Under the pieces are notes generated by a model. It worked only from the letters and a program-made list of their open reading frames with translations, searched no databases and was not told the DNA's origin. Positions 20,474-28,293 of a stretch of DNA of 64,000 nt are shown piece by piece (positions within the stretch are counted from its first letter, which is position 1; every line of letters starts with the position of its first letter). A program made the translations under genes and the position numbers. Source of the DNA: Actomonas sp051209155 (GTDB taxonomy: Bacteria; Verrucomicrobiota; Verrucomicrobiia; Opitutales; Opitutaceae); assembly GCA_051209155.1 (NCBI GenBank), contig JBPJGB010000005.1; one strand, given 5' to 3'.

Positions 20474-21550
20474 ATGCCACGCCGTTCTACCACCTCAGCC
20501 ACCAAACGCCCTGTCTCCGGGCTGCGTGTGCGGTTGGGATTCATCGCTCTGGTCGACGCCGCGCCACTCATCGTCGCGCATGAATACGGCTTGTTCAAAG
20601 AACAAGGCCTCGAGGTCAACCTCCGCCGGGAACTGGGTTGGGCGACCATTCGCGACAAGATCGCCTTCGGCGAACTGGAGGCGGCTCAGGCCATCAGCTC
20701 CTTGTTGATCTCCACCCGTCTCGGTCTCGGCGCGCCCGCCACGCCCTGCCTCACTGCCTGTGTGTTGAGCATGGGCGGCAACGCCATCACACTCGCCAAT
20801 TCCTGGTGGGACGCCGGCGTGCGCGACGCGCAATCCTTCCACGACGAAATCATCCGTCGCCGGCACGAACACCAAGTCGTGCTGGGCGTGCCCGGCCACT
20901 GCTCGACGCATTATCTGCACCTCTGCGAATGGCTTACGTCCGGCGGCATCAACCCGCGGCGCGACGTGCGCATCGTCACCGTTCCGCCCCCCCAGGTTTT
21001 TCGCAATCTCTCCGCCGGCACCATCGACGGCTACTGCGTCGGCGAACCGTGGAACTCCCTCGCGGTGCAGCACGGCATCGGCTGGTGCCCGGCCACCAGC
21101 GACCAAATCCATCCCGGCGAGCCGGAAAAGGTGCTCATGGTTCGCTCCGACTTCGCGCAGAATCGTCACGAGGAACACCTCCGGCTGATCAAGGCCCTCA
21201 CTGCCGCCGCCGCCCGCTGCGAGGAGGCAACCTTTCGCCCCGAACTCGTGAAGTTGCTCGCCCGCCGCGAATACCTCAACCAGCCCGCCAAGGTCATCGC
21301 TGCCTCTCTCGTCGGTCCGATGCAACTGGGCCAAGGCCGCACCGCCGATCAATCCACCTTCCTCCGCTTCGGTGTCGGCGAGAGCGCGGTGCCCAACCCG
21401 CACCAAGGCGATCAAATTCTCGAGAGCCTGCGGCGTCACTGTGTGCTGACTCCCGGCCTGAGCGTGCCTCCCAACCTCAGTCGCGATCTATTTCGCCGCG
21501 ACCTGCATCAACAGGCCATGAGTCGCGACGAACGGCCCTCCCCGGCCTGA
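20474..21550 (+). CDS. NasS-like cytoplasmic nitrate-binding sensor
   Basis: A 358-residue relative of the nitrate-binding proteins NrtA/CmpA, with LRVRLGFIALVDAAPLIVAHEYGLFKEQGLEV at the N-terminus and the ligand-pocket motif GYCVGEPWN. Unlike the true binding protein at 21868 it has no signal peptide: the N-terminus is polar (MPRRSTTSATKRP). That is the hallmark of NasS, the cytoplasmic nitrate sensor that normally restrains the antiterminator NasT. No NasT (ANTAR) gene is visible nearby. The start at the ATG 20474 is preferred because the alternative at 20423 would put the operator-like dyad in the coding region. It is followed by a 317-bp gap and the nitrate transporter operon. A cytoplasmic remnant of a transporter subunit is the alternative. 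Confidence 0.7.
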   Translation: MPRRSTTSATKRPVSGLRVRLGFIALVDAAPLIVAHEYGLFKEQGLEVNLRRELGWATIRDKIAFGELEAAQAISSLLISTRLGLGAPATPCLTACVLSMGGNAITLANSWWDAGVRDAQSFHDEIIRRRHEHQVVLGVPGHCSTHYLHLCEWLTSGGINPRRDVRIVTVPPPQVFRNLSAGTIDGYCVGEPWNSLAVQHGIGWCPATSDQIHPGEPEKVLMVRSDFAQNRHEEHLRLIKALTAAAARCEEATFRPELVKLLARREYLNQPAKVIAASLVGPMQLGQGRTADQSTFLRFGVGESAVPNPHQGDQILESLRRHCVLTPGLSVPPNLSRDLFRRDLHQQAMSRDERPSPA

Positions 21551-21867
21551 TCCCGCCTGGCAGTCTTCATCGCGCAAAAGTGATCGCAGCCCTCAGAGCG
21601 CTTTTGCTCACCACCGCGCCGCTCGGACGCACGCGGCCTCTCGCAAGGTCCGCGCGGCGCATTTACCAAACGCATGCTGCCGCCACTTCTCCCCACCGCA
21701 GCCAACGGATCGACTCATGTATGAATGATCTGACGCATTTTCAGCGAATCGATACATGTCGCTTTTTGTCCATTTTGGCACGCTTGGCATTTCTGCGGCT
21801 AAAACAGGGGGCGACTGCGCAAGCCGCGCACTCATCTGCGACCCGATTCCAACCTGTCTATCCTGCC
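21551..21867 (+). promoter_or_regulatory. Leader/promoter region of the nitrate uptake operon
   Basis: No gene is seen in these 317 bp. The striking element is a dyad: CGACTCATGTATGAAT (21711-21726) faces ATCGATACATGTCG (21748-21761), sharing CATGTAT / ATACATG arms in opposite orientation. It is less GC-rich than its surroundings and lies about 110-155 bp before the start of the binding-protein gene, a good place for a regulator-binding site or promoter. I could not identify reliable -35/-10 boxes. Confidence 0.4.
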
Positions 21868-23253
21868 ATGATTCGCTCCCTTCCACGCTTCTCGACCCGC
21901 CTGCGTCGCGGTGCTTCGACCGTCCTCGTCGGCCTGTTGGCCGTCGCTGGCGCAGTTCGCGCCCCCGCCCAGCTCACTCCGGAAAAAACCGAACTCAAAT
22001 TCGGTTTCATCAAACTCACCGATTGCGCCCCGATCGTGATCGCCAAGGAAAAGGGCTTCTTCACCGACGAAGGACTCGCCGTGGAAGTGATCGCCCAGCC
22101 CAACTGGAAGACGCTCCTCGACAACGTCATCTCCGGTAACCTCGACGGAGCGCACATGCTCTCCGGTCAGCCCATCGCCGCCACCATCGGCATCGGCACC
22201 CAGGCCCACATCGTCACCGCCTACACCCTCGATCTGAACGGCAACGGTATCACCGTTTCCAACGCGGTCTGGGAGCAGATGCAGCTCGAGGACCTCGACC
22301 TCGACACGCCCACTCCGGAGCACCCCATTTCCGCCAAGGGCCTCCGCCCGGTCGTCGACGAATACCTCGCCAAGGGCGCCAAGCTCCAGATGGGCATGGT
22401 TTTCCCCGTCTCGACCCACAATTACGAGATCCGCTACTGGCTCGCCGCCGCCGGCATCCACCCGGGCATGTATACCGCCACCGACATCGGTGGTCGCACC
22501 GACGCCGAGGTCGAACTCTCCGTCACCCCGCCTCCGATGATGCCCACCGTGCTCGAGGCCGGAAACATCCAGGGTTACTGCGTCGGCGAACCGTGGAACC
22601 AGCAGGCCGTCGCCAAGGGCATCGGCGTTCCCGTCACCACCAACTACGACATTTGGAAGAACAATCCGGAAAAGGTTTTCGGTGTGTCCAAGGCCTGGGC
22701 TGACGCCAATCCCCAGACGCACATCGCCGTCATCAAGGCCCTCATCCGCGCCGGCAAGTGGCTCGATGAGACCGACGCCTCCGGCAAGCTCGTCAACCGC
22801 GAGGAAGCCGTTCGCATCCTTGCCCAACCCAACTACGTCGGCGCCGACTACGACGTCATCAAGAACAGCATGACCGGCACCTTCATTTTCCAGAAGACCG
22901 ACGTGCGCGAGATGCCCGACTTCAACGTCTTCTTCAAATACCACTCCACCTTCCCGTGGTATTCCGACGGCATCTGGTTCCTCACCCAAATGCGCCGCTG
23001 GGGCCAGATCACCGAAAGCAAACCCGCCGAGTGGTATGCCGAAACCGTCAAGGACATCTACCTGCCCGACGTCTACCTCGCCGCCGCCAAGCTCCTGCTC
23101 GAAGAGGGCCACATCGCCGAGGCCGACATCCCGTGGGACACCGATGGCTACAAGCCGGCCACCGATGAGTTCATCGACGGCAACCCCTACGACGCCCGCG
23201 ACCCGATCGGCTACATCAACTCCTTCGCCATCGGCAACAAGGACTCCATCTGA
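21868..23253 (+). CDS. nrtA: ABC nitrate transporter, periplasmic binding protein
   Basis: Nitrate/nitrite-binding protein of the NrtA/CmpA family, 461 residues. A Sec signal peptide (Arg-rich start, hydrophobic core, cleavage around VRAPAQ near residue 35) sends it to the periplasm; there is no lipobox Cys, so unlike cyanobacterial NrtA it should be soluble. ELKFGFIKLTDCAPIVIAKEKGFF, NLDGAHMLSGQPIA and GYCVGEPWNQQAV are family signatures covering the ligand cleft. The start is the ATG at 21868, where the signal peptide begins; the longer open frame reads through the leader and the NasS gene out of frame. It heads the operon with permease, two ATPases and a porin. A strong stem-loop follows its stop, which could set a higher level of this protein than of the membrane subunits. 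Confidence 0.9.
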   Translation: MIRSLPRFSTRLRRGASTVLVGLLAVAGAVRAPAQLTPEKTELKFGFIKLTDCAPIVIAKEKGFFTDEGLAVEVIAQPNWKTLLDNVISGNLDGAHMLSGQPIAATIGIGTQAHIVTAYTLDLNGNGITVSNAVWEQMQLEDLDLDTPTPEHPISAKGLRPVVDEYLAKGAKLQMGMVFPVSTHNYEIRYWLAAAGIHPGMYTATDIGGRTDAEVELSVTPPPMMPTVLEAGNIQGYCVGEPWNQQAVAKGIGVPVTTNYDIWKNNPEKVFGVSKAWADANPQTHIAVIKALIRAGKWLDETDASGKLVNREEAVRILAQPNYVGADYDVIKNSMTGTFIFQKTDVREMPDFNVFFKYHSTFPWYSDGIWFLTQMRRWGQITESKPAEWYAETVKDIYLPDVYLAAAKLLLEEGHIAEADIPWDTDGYKPATDEFIDGNPYDARDPIGYINSFAIGNKDSI

Positions 23254-23312
23254 GTCCCGCTCCATTCCAGAAAACTCAGTCCGAAGTTAGTCCCTAGCTG
23301 TAGTTCATTAGC

Positions 23313-23346
23313 GGCGGCGGGACCGTAACCAAACGGCCCCGCCGCC
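23313..23346 (+). promoter_or_regulatory. Intercistronic stem-loop after the nitrate-binding protein gene
   Basis: A 13-bp stem with one A-C mismatch (arms GGCGGCGGG-A-CCGT and ACGG-C-CCCGCCGCC, loop AACCAA) sits between the binding-protein and permease genes. No T-tract follows, so it is not a canonical terminator; an mRNA-stability or partial-attenuation element is more likely. Such hairpins commonly lie after the binding-protein gene of ABC operons. Confidence 0.7.
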
Positions 23347-23391
23347 CCCTTCCCTCTCCGCCGCGCCGCCTCGCCCTTCCTGTCTCCAGAA

Positions 23392-24996
23392 ATGAAATAC
23401 AAGATCCTCAAAGCCCTCGATACCGCCGGCCTCCAGGTGTTCGACCCCGTCGTCCGCCTCTGCTACGGCGAGGAACCGAAAGCCCAGCTCAAGAAGATCG
23501 GCCAATTCATTGTCATCCCCCTGGTGACGTTCGGGCTCTTCCTCATGTTCTGGAACTACGCCGGACCGCGTCACACCACCAAATCCGGTGAGGTGCCGAC
23601 CCCCGGGGTGGTGGTCGACGCCGCCAGCGGCGTGCTCACCTTCCACGAACGTGAAACCATCAAGGGCGAGGATATGCTGCGCACCGGCGCCGACCGCGAG
23701 GCCGCCCTCGCCGCCGTCGAAGCCCGCATCGCCGAACTCACGCCCCTCGCCGCCACCGCGGCCGAGGAAGTGAAGGCCACCGAAGCCGCCTCCCGCGAAC
23801 ACCTCAAGGAGAGCACGGCCGACATCAACGCCGCCTACCGCGCCAAGCGCCTCGAATACCGCGACACGGCCGCGGCCCGCCAAACCGAATTGAAGGCCCT
23901 CGCCGCCCAAGTCGTCGCCGGCGACGCGACCGCCGAACAATTGCTCGCCGCCGTCCAGGCCGACCAGGCCGCCACCGACGCCGAAACCGCCGAGATCCAA
24001 GCCCTGCGCGACGAGCGCACCGCCCTCGAGAACGCCAAATACCCGCCCCTCATCGCCGCCCGCACCGCCTCCAACCGCCTCGAGGAGGAACTGCAATTCC
24101 TGCGCAAGCGCCGCGACCTCCTCACCGATGACAACCGCGACCTCAAGGTCGCCACCGCTCAAGCCCAGATCGACGCCCTCCGCGCCGATCTCGCCGCCGC
24201 GTCCGACCCCGCCGCTGCTTTGAAGGCCGCCACCGCGATTCAGCAGCAGGAGGGTAACCTCGCCACGCTTGAGACCGCCACCTACTCCAAACCCTGGACC
24301 CTGCCGGCGCAGATCGACCGCTCCGTGCGCTGCGTGATCTTCGGCTTCCTCGTCGCCTCCGTCATCGCGATCCCGATCGGCATCCTCTGCGGCCTGTCGC
24401 GCATCTTCATGGCCGCGATGACGCCGATGATTTCCCTCTTCAAGCCGGTCTCCCCCATCGTCTGGCTGCCCATCATCTTCATCATCGTCGGCGGCTTCAT
24501 CCCCGATCCCTCCGACAGCGCCCTGCTGCGCTTCTTCGACAAAATCCCCGGCCTTGCCGGCATGGACGTCAATCCGGCCTTCCTCGCCTCCGCGCTGACC
24601 GTCGCGATGTGCTCCCTCTGGCCGACCTTGGTCAACACCGCCCTCGGTGTGGCCTCGATCGACAAGGACCACCTCAACGTCGCCCGCGTCCTGCGCCTCG
24701 GCTTCTTCGCCCGCCTCTTCAAGATCGTCATTCCCTCCGCACTGCCGCTCATGTTCACCGGTCTGCGCATCTCGCTCGGCGTGGGCTGGATGGTGCTCAT
24801 CGCCGGCGAGCTGCTCTCCTCCTCCGAGGGCATCGGTAAATTCGTCTGGGACATGTTCAACAACGGCAGCTCCCAGACCTTCGCCCAAATGTTCGTGGTG
24901 GTCTTCGTGGTCGGCGCCATCGGCCTCGCCTTCGACCGCATCATGATCGTCCTCCAACGCCTCGTCTCCTTCGACGGCGCACCGACCGCGATCTGA
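23392..24996 (+). CDS. nrtB: ABC nitrate transporter permease with inserted coiled coil
   Basis: Inner-membrane permease of the NrtB family, but 534 residues instead of about 280. Helix 1 is at residues 38-56 (FIVIPLVTFGLFLMFWNYA), followed by PTPGVVVDA as in ordinary NrtB. Then comes a stretch of about 200 residues (95-295), very rich in Ala, Glu, Lys and Arg with heptad-like spacing, predicted as a long alpha-helical coiled coil on the periplasmic side. The transport domain resumes at about 303 with the remaining helices, including GFLVASVIAIPIGILCGLS, PVSPIVWLPI and the ATPase-coupling loop near IDKDHLNVARVLRLG. The partners are NrtA upstream and two ATPases downstream. The insertion has normal local codon use, so it is not an obvious recent gain. 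No frameshift is needed. Confidence 0.88.
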   Translation: MKYKILKALDTAGLQVFDPVVRLCYGEEPKAQLKKIGQFIVIPLVTFGLFLMFWNYAGPRHTTKSGEVPTPGVVVDAASGVLTFHERETIKGEDMLRTGADREAALAAVEARIAELTPLAATAAEEVKATEAASREHLKESTADINAAYRAKRLEYRDTAAARQTELKALAAQVVAGDATAEQLLAAVQADQAATDAETAEIQALRDERTALENAKYPPLIAARTASNRLEEELQFLRKRRDLLTDDNRDLKVATAQAQIDALRADLAAASDPAAALKAATAIQQQEGNLATLETATYSKPWTLPAQIDRSVRCVIFGFLVASVIAIPIGILCGLSRIFMAAMTPMISLFKPVSPIVWLPIIFIIVGGFIPDPSDSALLRFFDKIPGLAGMDVNPAFLASALTVAMCSLWPTLVNTALGVASIDKDHLNVARVLRLGFFARLFKIVIPSALPLMFTGLRISLGVGWMVLIAGELLSSSEGIGKFVWDMFNNGSSQTFAQMFVVVFVVGAIGLAFDRIMIVLQRLVSFDGAPTAI

Positions 24997-25010
24997 TCAG
25001 TTTTCTCAAC

Positions 25011-25081
25011 CACAGATTACACAGATGAACACAGATACACTGGCGCCCTCCTCTGCGACCTCTGCGTCCTCTGCGGTTAAA
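25011..25081. repeat. Dispersed mini-repeat overlapping the start of the ATPase gene
   Basis: The stretch begins with accacagattacacagatga, continues with an acacagata unit and ends with ctctgcgacctctgcgtcctctgcgg, two standard parts of the dispersed repeats of Verrucomicrobiota. It covers the apparent start codon and first 19 codons of the downstream ATPase gene, so those residues (MNTDTLAPSSATSASSAVK) are repeat-encoded. Confidence 0.75.
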
Positions 25082-26017
25082 CCCGCGCCTTACCTTGAGC
25101 TCAAAGGGGTCAACGTCGGCTACGGACCGTCCAACAACCGCACCGAGGTGCTGCACGAGGTGAACCTGCAAGTGCAGGAGAACGAGTTCGTCGCCATCAT
25201 CGGTTTCTCCGGTTCCGGCAAGTCCACCCTCGTCAACCTCCTCGCGGGTCTCCAACAACCGGATACAGGGGAGGTGCGGATGGCCGGTGAGCTCGTCACC
25301 GAACCCGGCCCCGAACGCGGCATCGTTTTCCAGAACTACTCGCTGCTGCCCTGGCTGAGTGTGGCGGGCAACATCGAGCTCGCGGTCAAATCGGTCTTCC
25401 CGCAGTTCACCGCCGCCCAACGCCGCGCCCATGTCGCCCGCTACATCGAGATGGTGAGCCTCACCCCCGCGGCCGACAAAAAGCCCCGCGAACTCTCCGG
25501 CGGCATGCGCCAGCGCGTGTCCCTCGCCCGCACCCTCGCCATGCAGCCCGGTGTGCTGCTCCTCGACGAACCACTCTCCGCCCTCGACGCCCTCACCCGC
25601 GCCAACCTACAGGACGAGATCACCCGCATCTGGGAGCAGGACCGCCGCACGGTCGTGCTCATCACCAACGACGTGGACGAGGCCCTGCTCCTCGCCGACC
25701 GCGTCATCCCGCTCACCATGGGTCCGAACGCCACCCTCGCGACCTCGTTCGAGAATACCCTCGAGCGGCCCCGCGACCGCACCGCCATGAATCACGACCC
25801 GGCCTTCAAACACCTGAAAGCCGAGATCACCCACTACCTGCTCGAGCTCAACCGCGAGGCCAAGGCCCTGCGCGTCAACCAGACCCTCGCAATGCCCAAC
25901 GTCCTGCCGGCCGATTTCTCCACCGGCCGCCGCGAGCCCCCTCGCGCGGTCACCCGCGAGGGTATCCGCGAGGCCAATACCCGTTTCAACGACGACTCCG
26001 ATTCCTCCGCTGCATGA
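25025..26017 (+). CDS. ABC nitrate transporter ATP-binding protein (NrtC/NrtD type, first)
   Basis: Cytoplasmic ATPase of 330 residues powering nitrate uptake. Walker A is GFSGSGKST (about 60-68), the signature is LSGGMRQ and Walker B is LLLDEPLSALD. The switch (H-loop) position reads ITND with Asn215 where His is usual; I recall the same in some NrtD-like proteins, so it may be a subfamily trait and would make this site less active. After the ATPase core a 90-residue tail (LERPRDRTAMN to the end) is typical of nitrate ATPases, but there is no NrtA-like C-terminal domain as in cyanobacterial NrtC. The first 19 residues are encoded by a dispersed repeat. The stop overlaps the start of the next ATPase gene by 4 bp (ATGA). 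Confidence 0.88.
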   Translation: MNTDTLAPSSATSASSAVKPAPYLELKGVNVGYGPSNNRTEVLHEVNLQVQENEFVAIIGFSGSGKSTLVNLLAGLQQPDTGEVRMAGELVTEPGPERGIVFQNYSLLPWLSVAGNIELAVKSVFPQFTAAQRRAHVARYIEMVSLTPAADKKPRELSGGMRQRVSLARTLAMQPGVLLLDEPLSALDALTRANLQDEITRIWEQDRRTVVLITNDVDEALLLADRVIPLTMGPNATLATSFENTLERPRDRTAMNHDPAFKHLKAEITHYLLELNREAKALRVNQTLAMPNVLPADFSTGRREPPRAVTREGIREANTRFNDDSDSSAA

Positions 26018-26895
26018 AAAACGATCGCTTCCTCGAGATTTCCAACCTCGTCAAAGCCTACCCCAATCCCTTCGGGGCCGAGGTCAAAGTCGTCGACGGC
26101 TTCAACCTCACCGTGCGCCAGGGTGAGTTCATCTCGGTCATCGGCCACTCCGGCTGCGGCAAATCCACCGTGCTCACCATGATCGCCGGCCTCAACGAGA
26201 TCTCGGATGGCGGTATCGTGGTCGACGGCCGCGAAATCGCCGGACCCGCCCCCGACCGCTCGGTTGTGTTCCAGGCCCCCTGCCTCCTCCCGTGGCTCAC
26301 CGCCTGGGGCAATGTCATGCTCGGCGTGAAGGAGGTCTATCCCCATGCCACCAAGCAGCAGAAGAAGGACATCGTCGCCTACGCCCTCTCCGCCGTCGGC
26401 CTCGCCTCCTCCATGCACAAATACCCGCGCGAGATGTCCGGCGGCATGCAACAGCGCGTCGGCATCGCCCGCGCCATCGCGCTCAAGCCCAAGATCCTCC
26501 TGCTCGACGAACCCTTCGGCCGGCTCGACTCGCTGACCCGCATGGAGCTGCAGGATGTCATTCTCGGCATCCTCGACCGCGACCAGATCACCACCATGTT
26601 GATCACGCACGACGTCGATGAGGCCATCTACATGTCGGACCGCGTCTGCATGATGACCAACGGCCCCGGCGCCCGCGTCGGTGAGCTCATGGAAATCGAC
26701 TTCCCCCGCCCCCGCGATCGCGACGCCATGATGACCGACGATCGTTTCTTCGCCTACCGCGAACGTCTGCTCCGCTTCCTCGACGAATGCGAGCACGCCA
26801 AAAAGGCCAAGGCCCCCCCGGCCCGCCCCGGCCAACCGGCCGCCCAACCCACTTTCCGTCAACGCATCAGCGGCGCGATTGCCGCGATGTTCTGA
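26014..26895 (+). CDS. nrtD: ABC nitrate transporter ATP-binding protein (NrtC/NrtD type, second)
   Basis: Second ATPase of the nitrate transporter, 293 residues. Walker A is GHSGCGKST (about 44-52), the signature is MSGGMQQRVGIARAI, Walker B is LLLDEPFGRLDSLTR and the switch is ITHD with His199, so this site looks fully catalytic. With the preceding ATPase it should form a heterodimer on the permease dimer, as in NrtABCD/CmpABCD systems. Translation is coupled to the preceding gene through an ATGA overlap. The C-terminal tail ends in a Lys/Pro/Ala-rich segment. The next gene (porin) begins 44 bp downstream. The symbol reflects the family; which of the two ATPases corresponds to NrtC and which to NrtD is not certain. 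Confidence 0.88.
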   Translation: MKNDRFLEISNLVKAYPNPFGAEVKVVDGFNLTVRQGEFISVIGHSGCGKSTVLTMIAGLNEISDGGIVVDGREIAGPAPDRSVVFQAPCLLPWLTAWGNVMLGVKEVYPHATKQQKKDIVAYALSAVGLASSMHKYPREMSGGMQQRVGIARAIALKPKILLLDEPFGRLDSLTRMELQDVILGILDRDQITTMLITHDVDEAIYMSDRVCMMTNGPGARVGELMEIDFPRPRDRDAMMTDDRFFAYRERLLRFLDECEHAKKAKAPPARPGQPAAQPTFRQRISGAIAAMF

Positions 26896-26938
26896 CCGAA
26901 AACCCGACCCGATCCTGCACCGTCAAAATCTGCCTATC

Positions 26939-28135
26939 ATGACCAAGTTGTGTCCAAAAATCTCGCTGGGCGGCCTCGCCGCCTGCGTGTTCGCCGCCTC
27001 CGCGGCCACTGCCGCCTCGACGCTCGACGAGGTGTTTTCCGAGGGGAAAGTCTCCCTCAACTCACGTCTCCGCTTCGAATATGGCGACCAACCGGGCGTC
27101 GCCGATTCCAACGCCCTCACCTTCCGCAACCGCCTCGGCTTCACCTCCGGCAAGTTCAACGGCTGGTATTTCATGATGGAGGGCGAAGACGTCCACGCTT
27201 TCGATTCCGACAGCTACAACCAAGCCGGCCTCAACCCCGGCGGCGCCGGCCAGGTCGTGATCGCCGACATCGAGGGCACCGAGGTCAATCAGGCCTTCTT
27301 TGGCTATGCCGGCGACTCCGTATCCGGCAAACTGGGACGCCAGCGCATTGTCCTCGACAACGTGCGTTTCATCGGCGACGTCGGCTGGCGCCAGGACCAG
27401 CAGACCTACGACGCCTTCACGATCAGTGGCAAGCCGACCCCCGAGCTCACCCTTTCCTATGGCTACCTGTGGCAGATCAACCGCATCTTCAGTGATGTCC
27501 GCGACTTCGAGTCCGACAGCCATATCGTGAACGCCGGCTTCAAGCTCGGTGGCGGCACGCTCTCCGGCTACGCCTACCTGCTCGATTTCGACAACGCCGC
27601 CGCGAACTCCAGCGCCACCTACGGCGCCAGCTACAGCGGCGCGGTGAAGATCGATGACACCACCTCGGTGCTCTACCGCATCGAAGCCGCCTCCCAGTCC
27701 GACTACGGCAACAGCCCCTTCAACTACACCGCCACCTACTACGTCGGTGAACTCGGGGCCAAGTTCGGCAAAATCACCGCCAAGGTCGGCTACGAAGTGC
27801 TCGGCAGCGACAACGGCCAGGGCTTCAAGACGCCGCTCGCCACGCTCCACGCCTTCAACGGCTTCGCCGACCTTTTCCTCGGCACGCCCGGCACGGGTCT
27901 CGAAGACCTCTATGTGAGCGTCGGCGGCCCGGTCGCCGGCTTTAACCTCACCGCCTTCTACCACGACTTCTCCGCCGAGTCCGGCGGCGCCGACTACGGC
28001 ACCGAATTCGACTTCGTCGTGGCCAAAAAATTCGCCAACCGCTTCACCGCGATCGCGAAATACGCCGACTTCAACAGCGACGGTTTCGCCCGCGACACCC
28101 AGCGCATCAGCTTCGAAGTCAACTTCGCCTACTGA
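26939..28135 (+). CDS. Outer-membrane porin of the nitrate operon
   Basis: A 398-residue protein with a signal peptide (hydrophobic core to SAATAA near residue 26) and then alternating polar/hydrophobic strands to the C-terminal aromatic ISFEVNFAY. The start of the mature protein (SEGKVSLNSRLRFEYGDQ) and GKLGRQRIVLDNVRFIGDVGWRQDQQTYD match alginate-export-like beta-barrels of Gram-negative bacteria. Its position directly after the nitrate ABC transporter and before nitrite reductase suggests that it admits nitrate through the outer membrane; this is inferred from context. The start is the ATG at 26939, which opens the signal peptide, rather than the ATG inside the preceding ATPase gene. Confidence 0.8.
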   Translation: MTKLCPKISLGGLAACVFAASAATAASTLDEVFSEGKVSLNSRLRFEYGDQPGVADSNALTFRNRLGFTSGKFNGWYFMMEGEDVHAFDSDSYNQAGLNPGGAGQVVIADIEGTEVNQAFFGYAGDSVSGKLGRQRIVLDNVRFIGDVGWRQDQQTYDAFTISGKPTPELTLSYGYLWQINRIFSDVRDFESDSHIVNAGFKLGGGTLSGYAYLLDFDNAAANSSATYGASYSGAVKIDDTTSVLYRIEAASQSDYGNSPFNYTATYYVGELGAKFGKITAKVGYEVLGSDNGQGFKTPLATLHAFNGFADLFLGTPGTGLEDLYVSVGGPVAGFNLTAFYHDFSAESGGADYGTEFDFVVAKKFANRFTAIAKYADFNSDGFARDTQRISFEVNFAY

Positions 28136-28161
28136 GCCGTAGGCGCTGTCTAGCCTGCACC

Positions 28162-28192
28162 GGCGCCCACGGCCCATTCGGTCGTGGGCGCC
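28162..28192 (+). promoter_or_regulatory. Strong hairpin between the porin and nitrite reductase genes
   Basis: The arms GGCGCCCACGGCC and GGTCGTGGGCGCC form a stem of about 13 bp including one G-U pair, with the five-base loop CATTC, 26 bp after the porin stop. There is no T-tract, so full termination is doubtful. It separates the transport genes from the reductase genes and may set their relative expression. Confidence 0.65.
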
Positions 28193-28293
28193 AAGGCAAA
28201 CGACACATCCTGTTCATCATTTCGAGCGATTTCATTCGTTGCGTTAATTGCCCAAAGCGAGGCCACGGCACTGCCACTGCTCAACTCCATCCC

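Noticed and set aside
21776..21805. Sigma-54 promoter before the nitrate transporter operon
   Set aside because: A TTGGCA word is present, but no GC at the correct 10-bp distance with a TTGC-like -12 box.
20638..21867. Upstream extension of the nitrate-binding protein frame from 20638
   Set aside because: It runs out of frame through the NasS-like gene and the leader; export signal and family similarity start only at 21868.
28162..28192. ANTAR (NasT/NasR) two-hairpin leader before the nitrite reductase gene
   Set aside because: There is only one hairpin with a five-base loop; the ANTAR motif needs two stems with six-base loops having A at position 1 and G at position 4.
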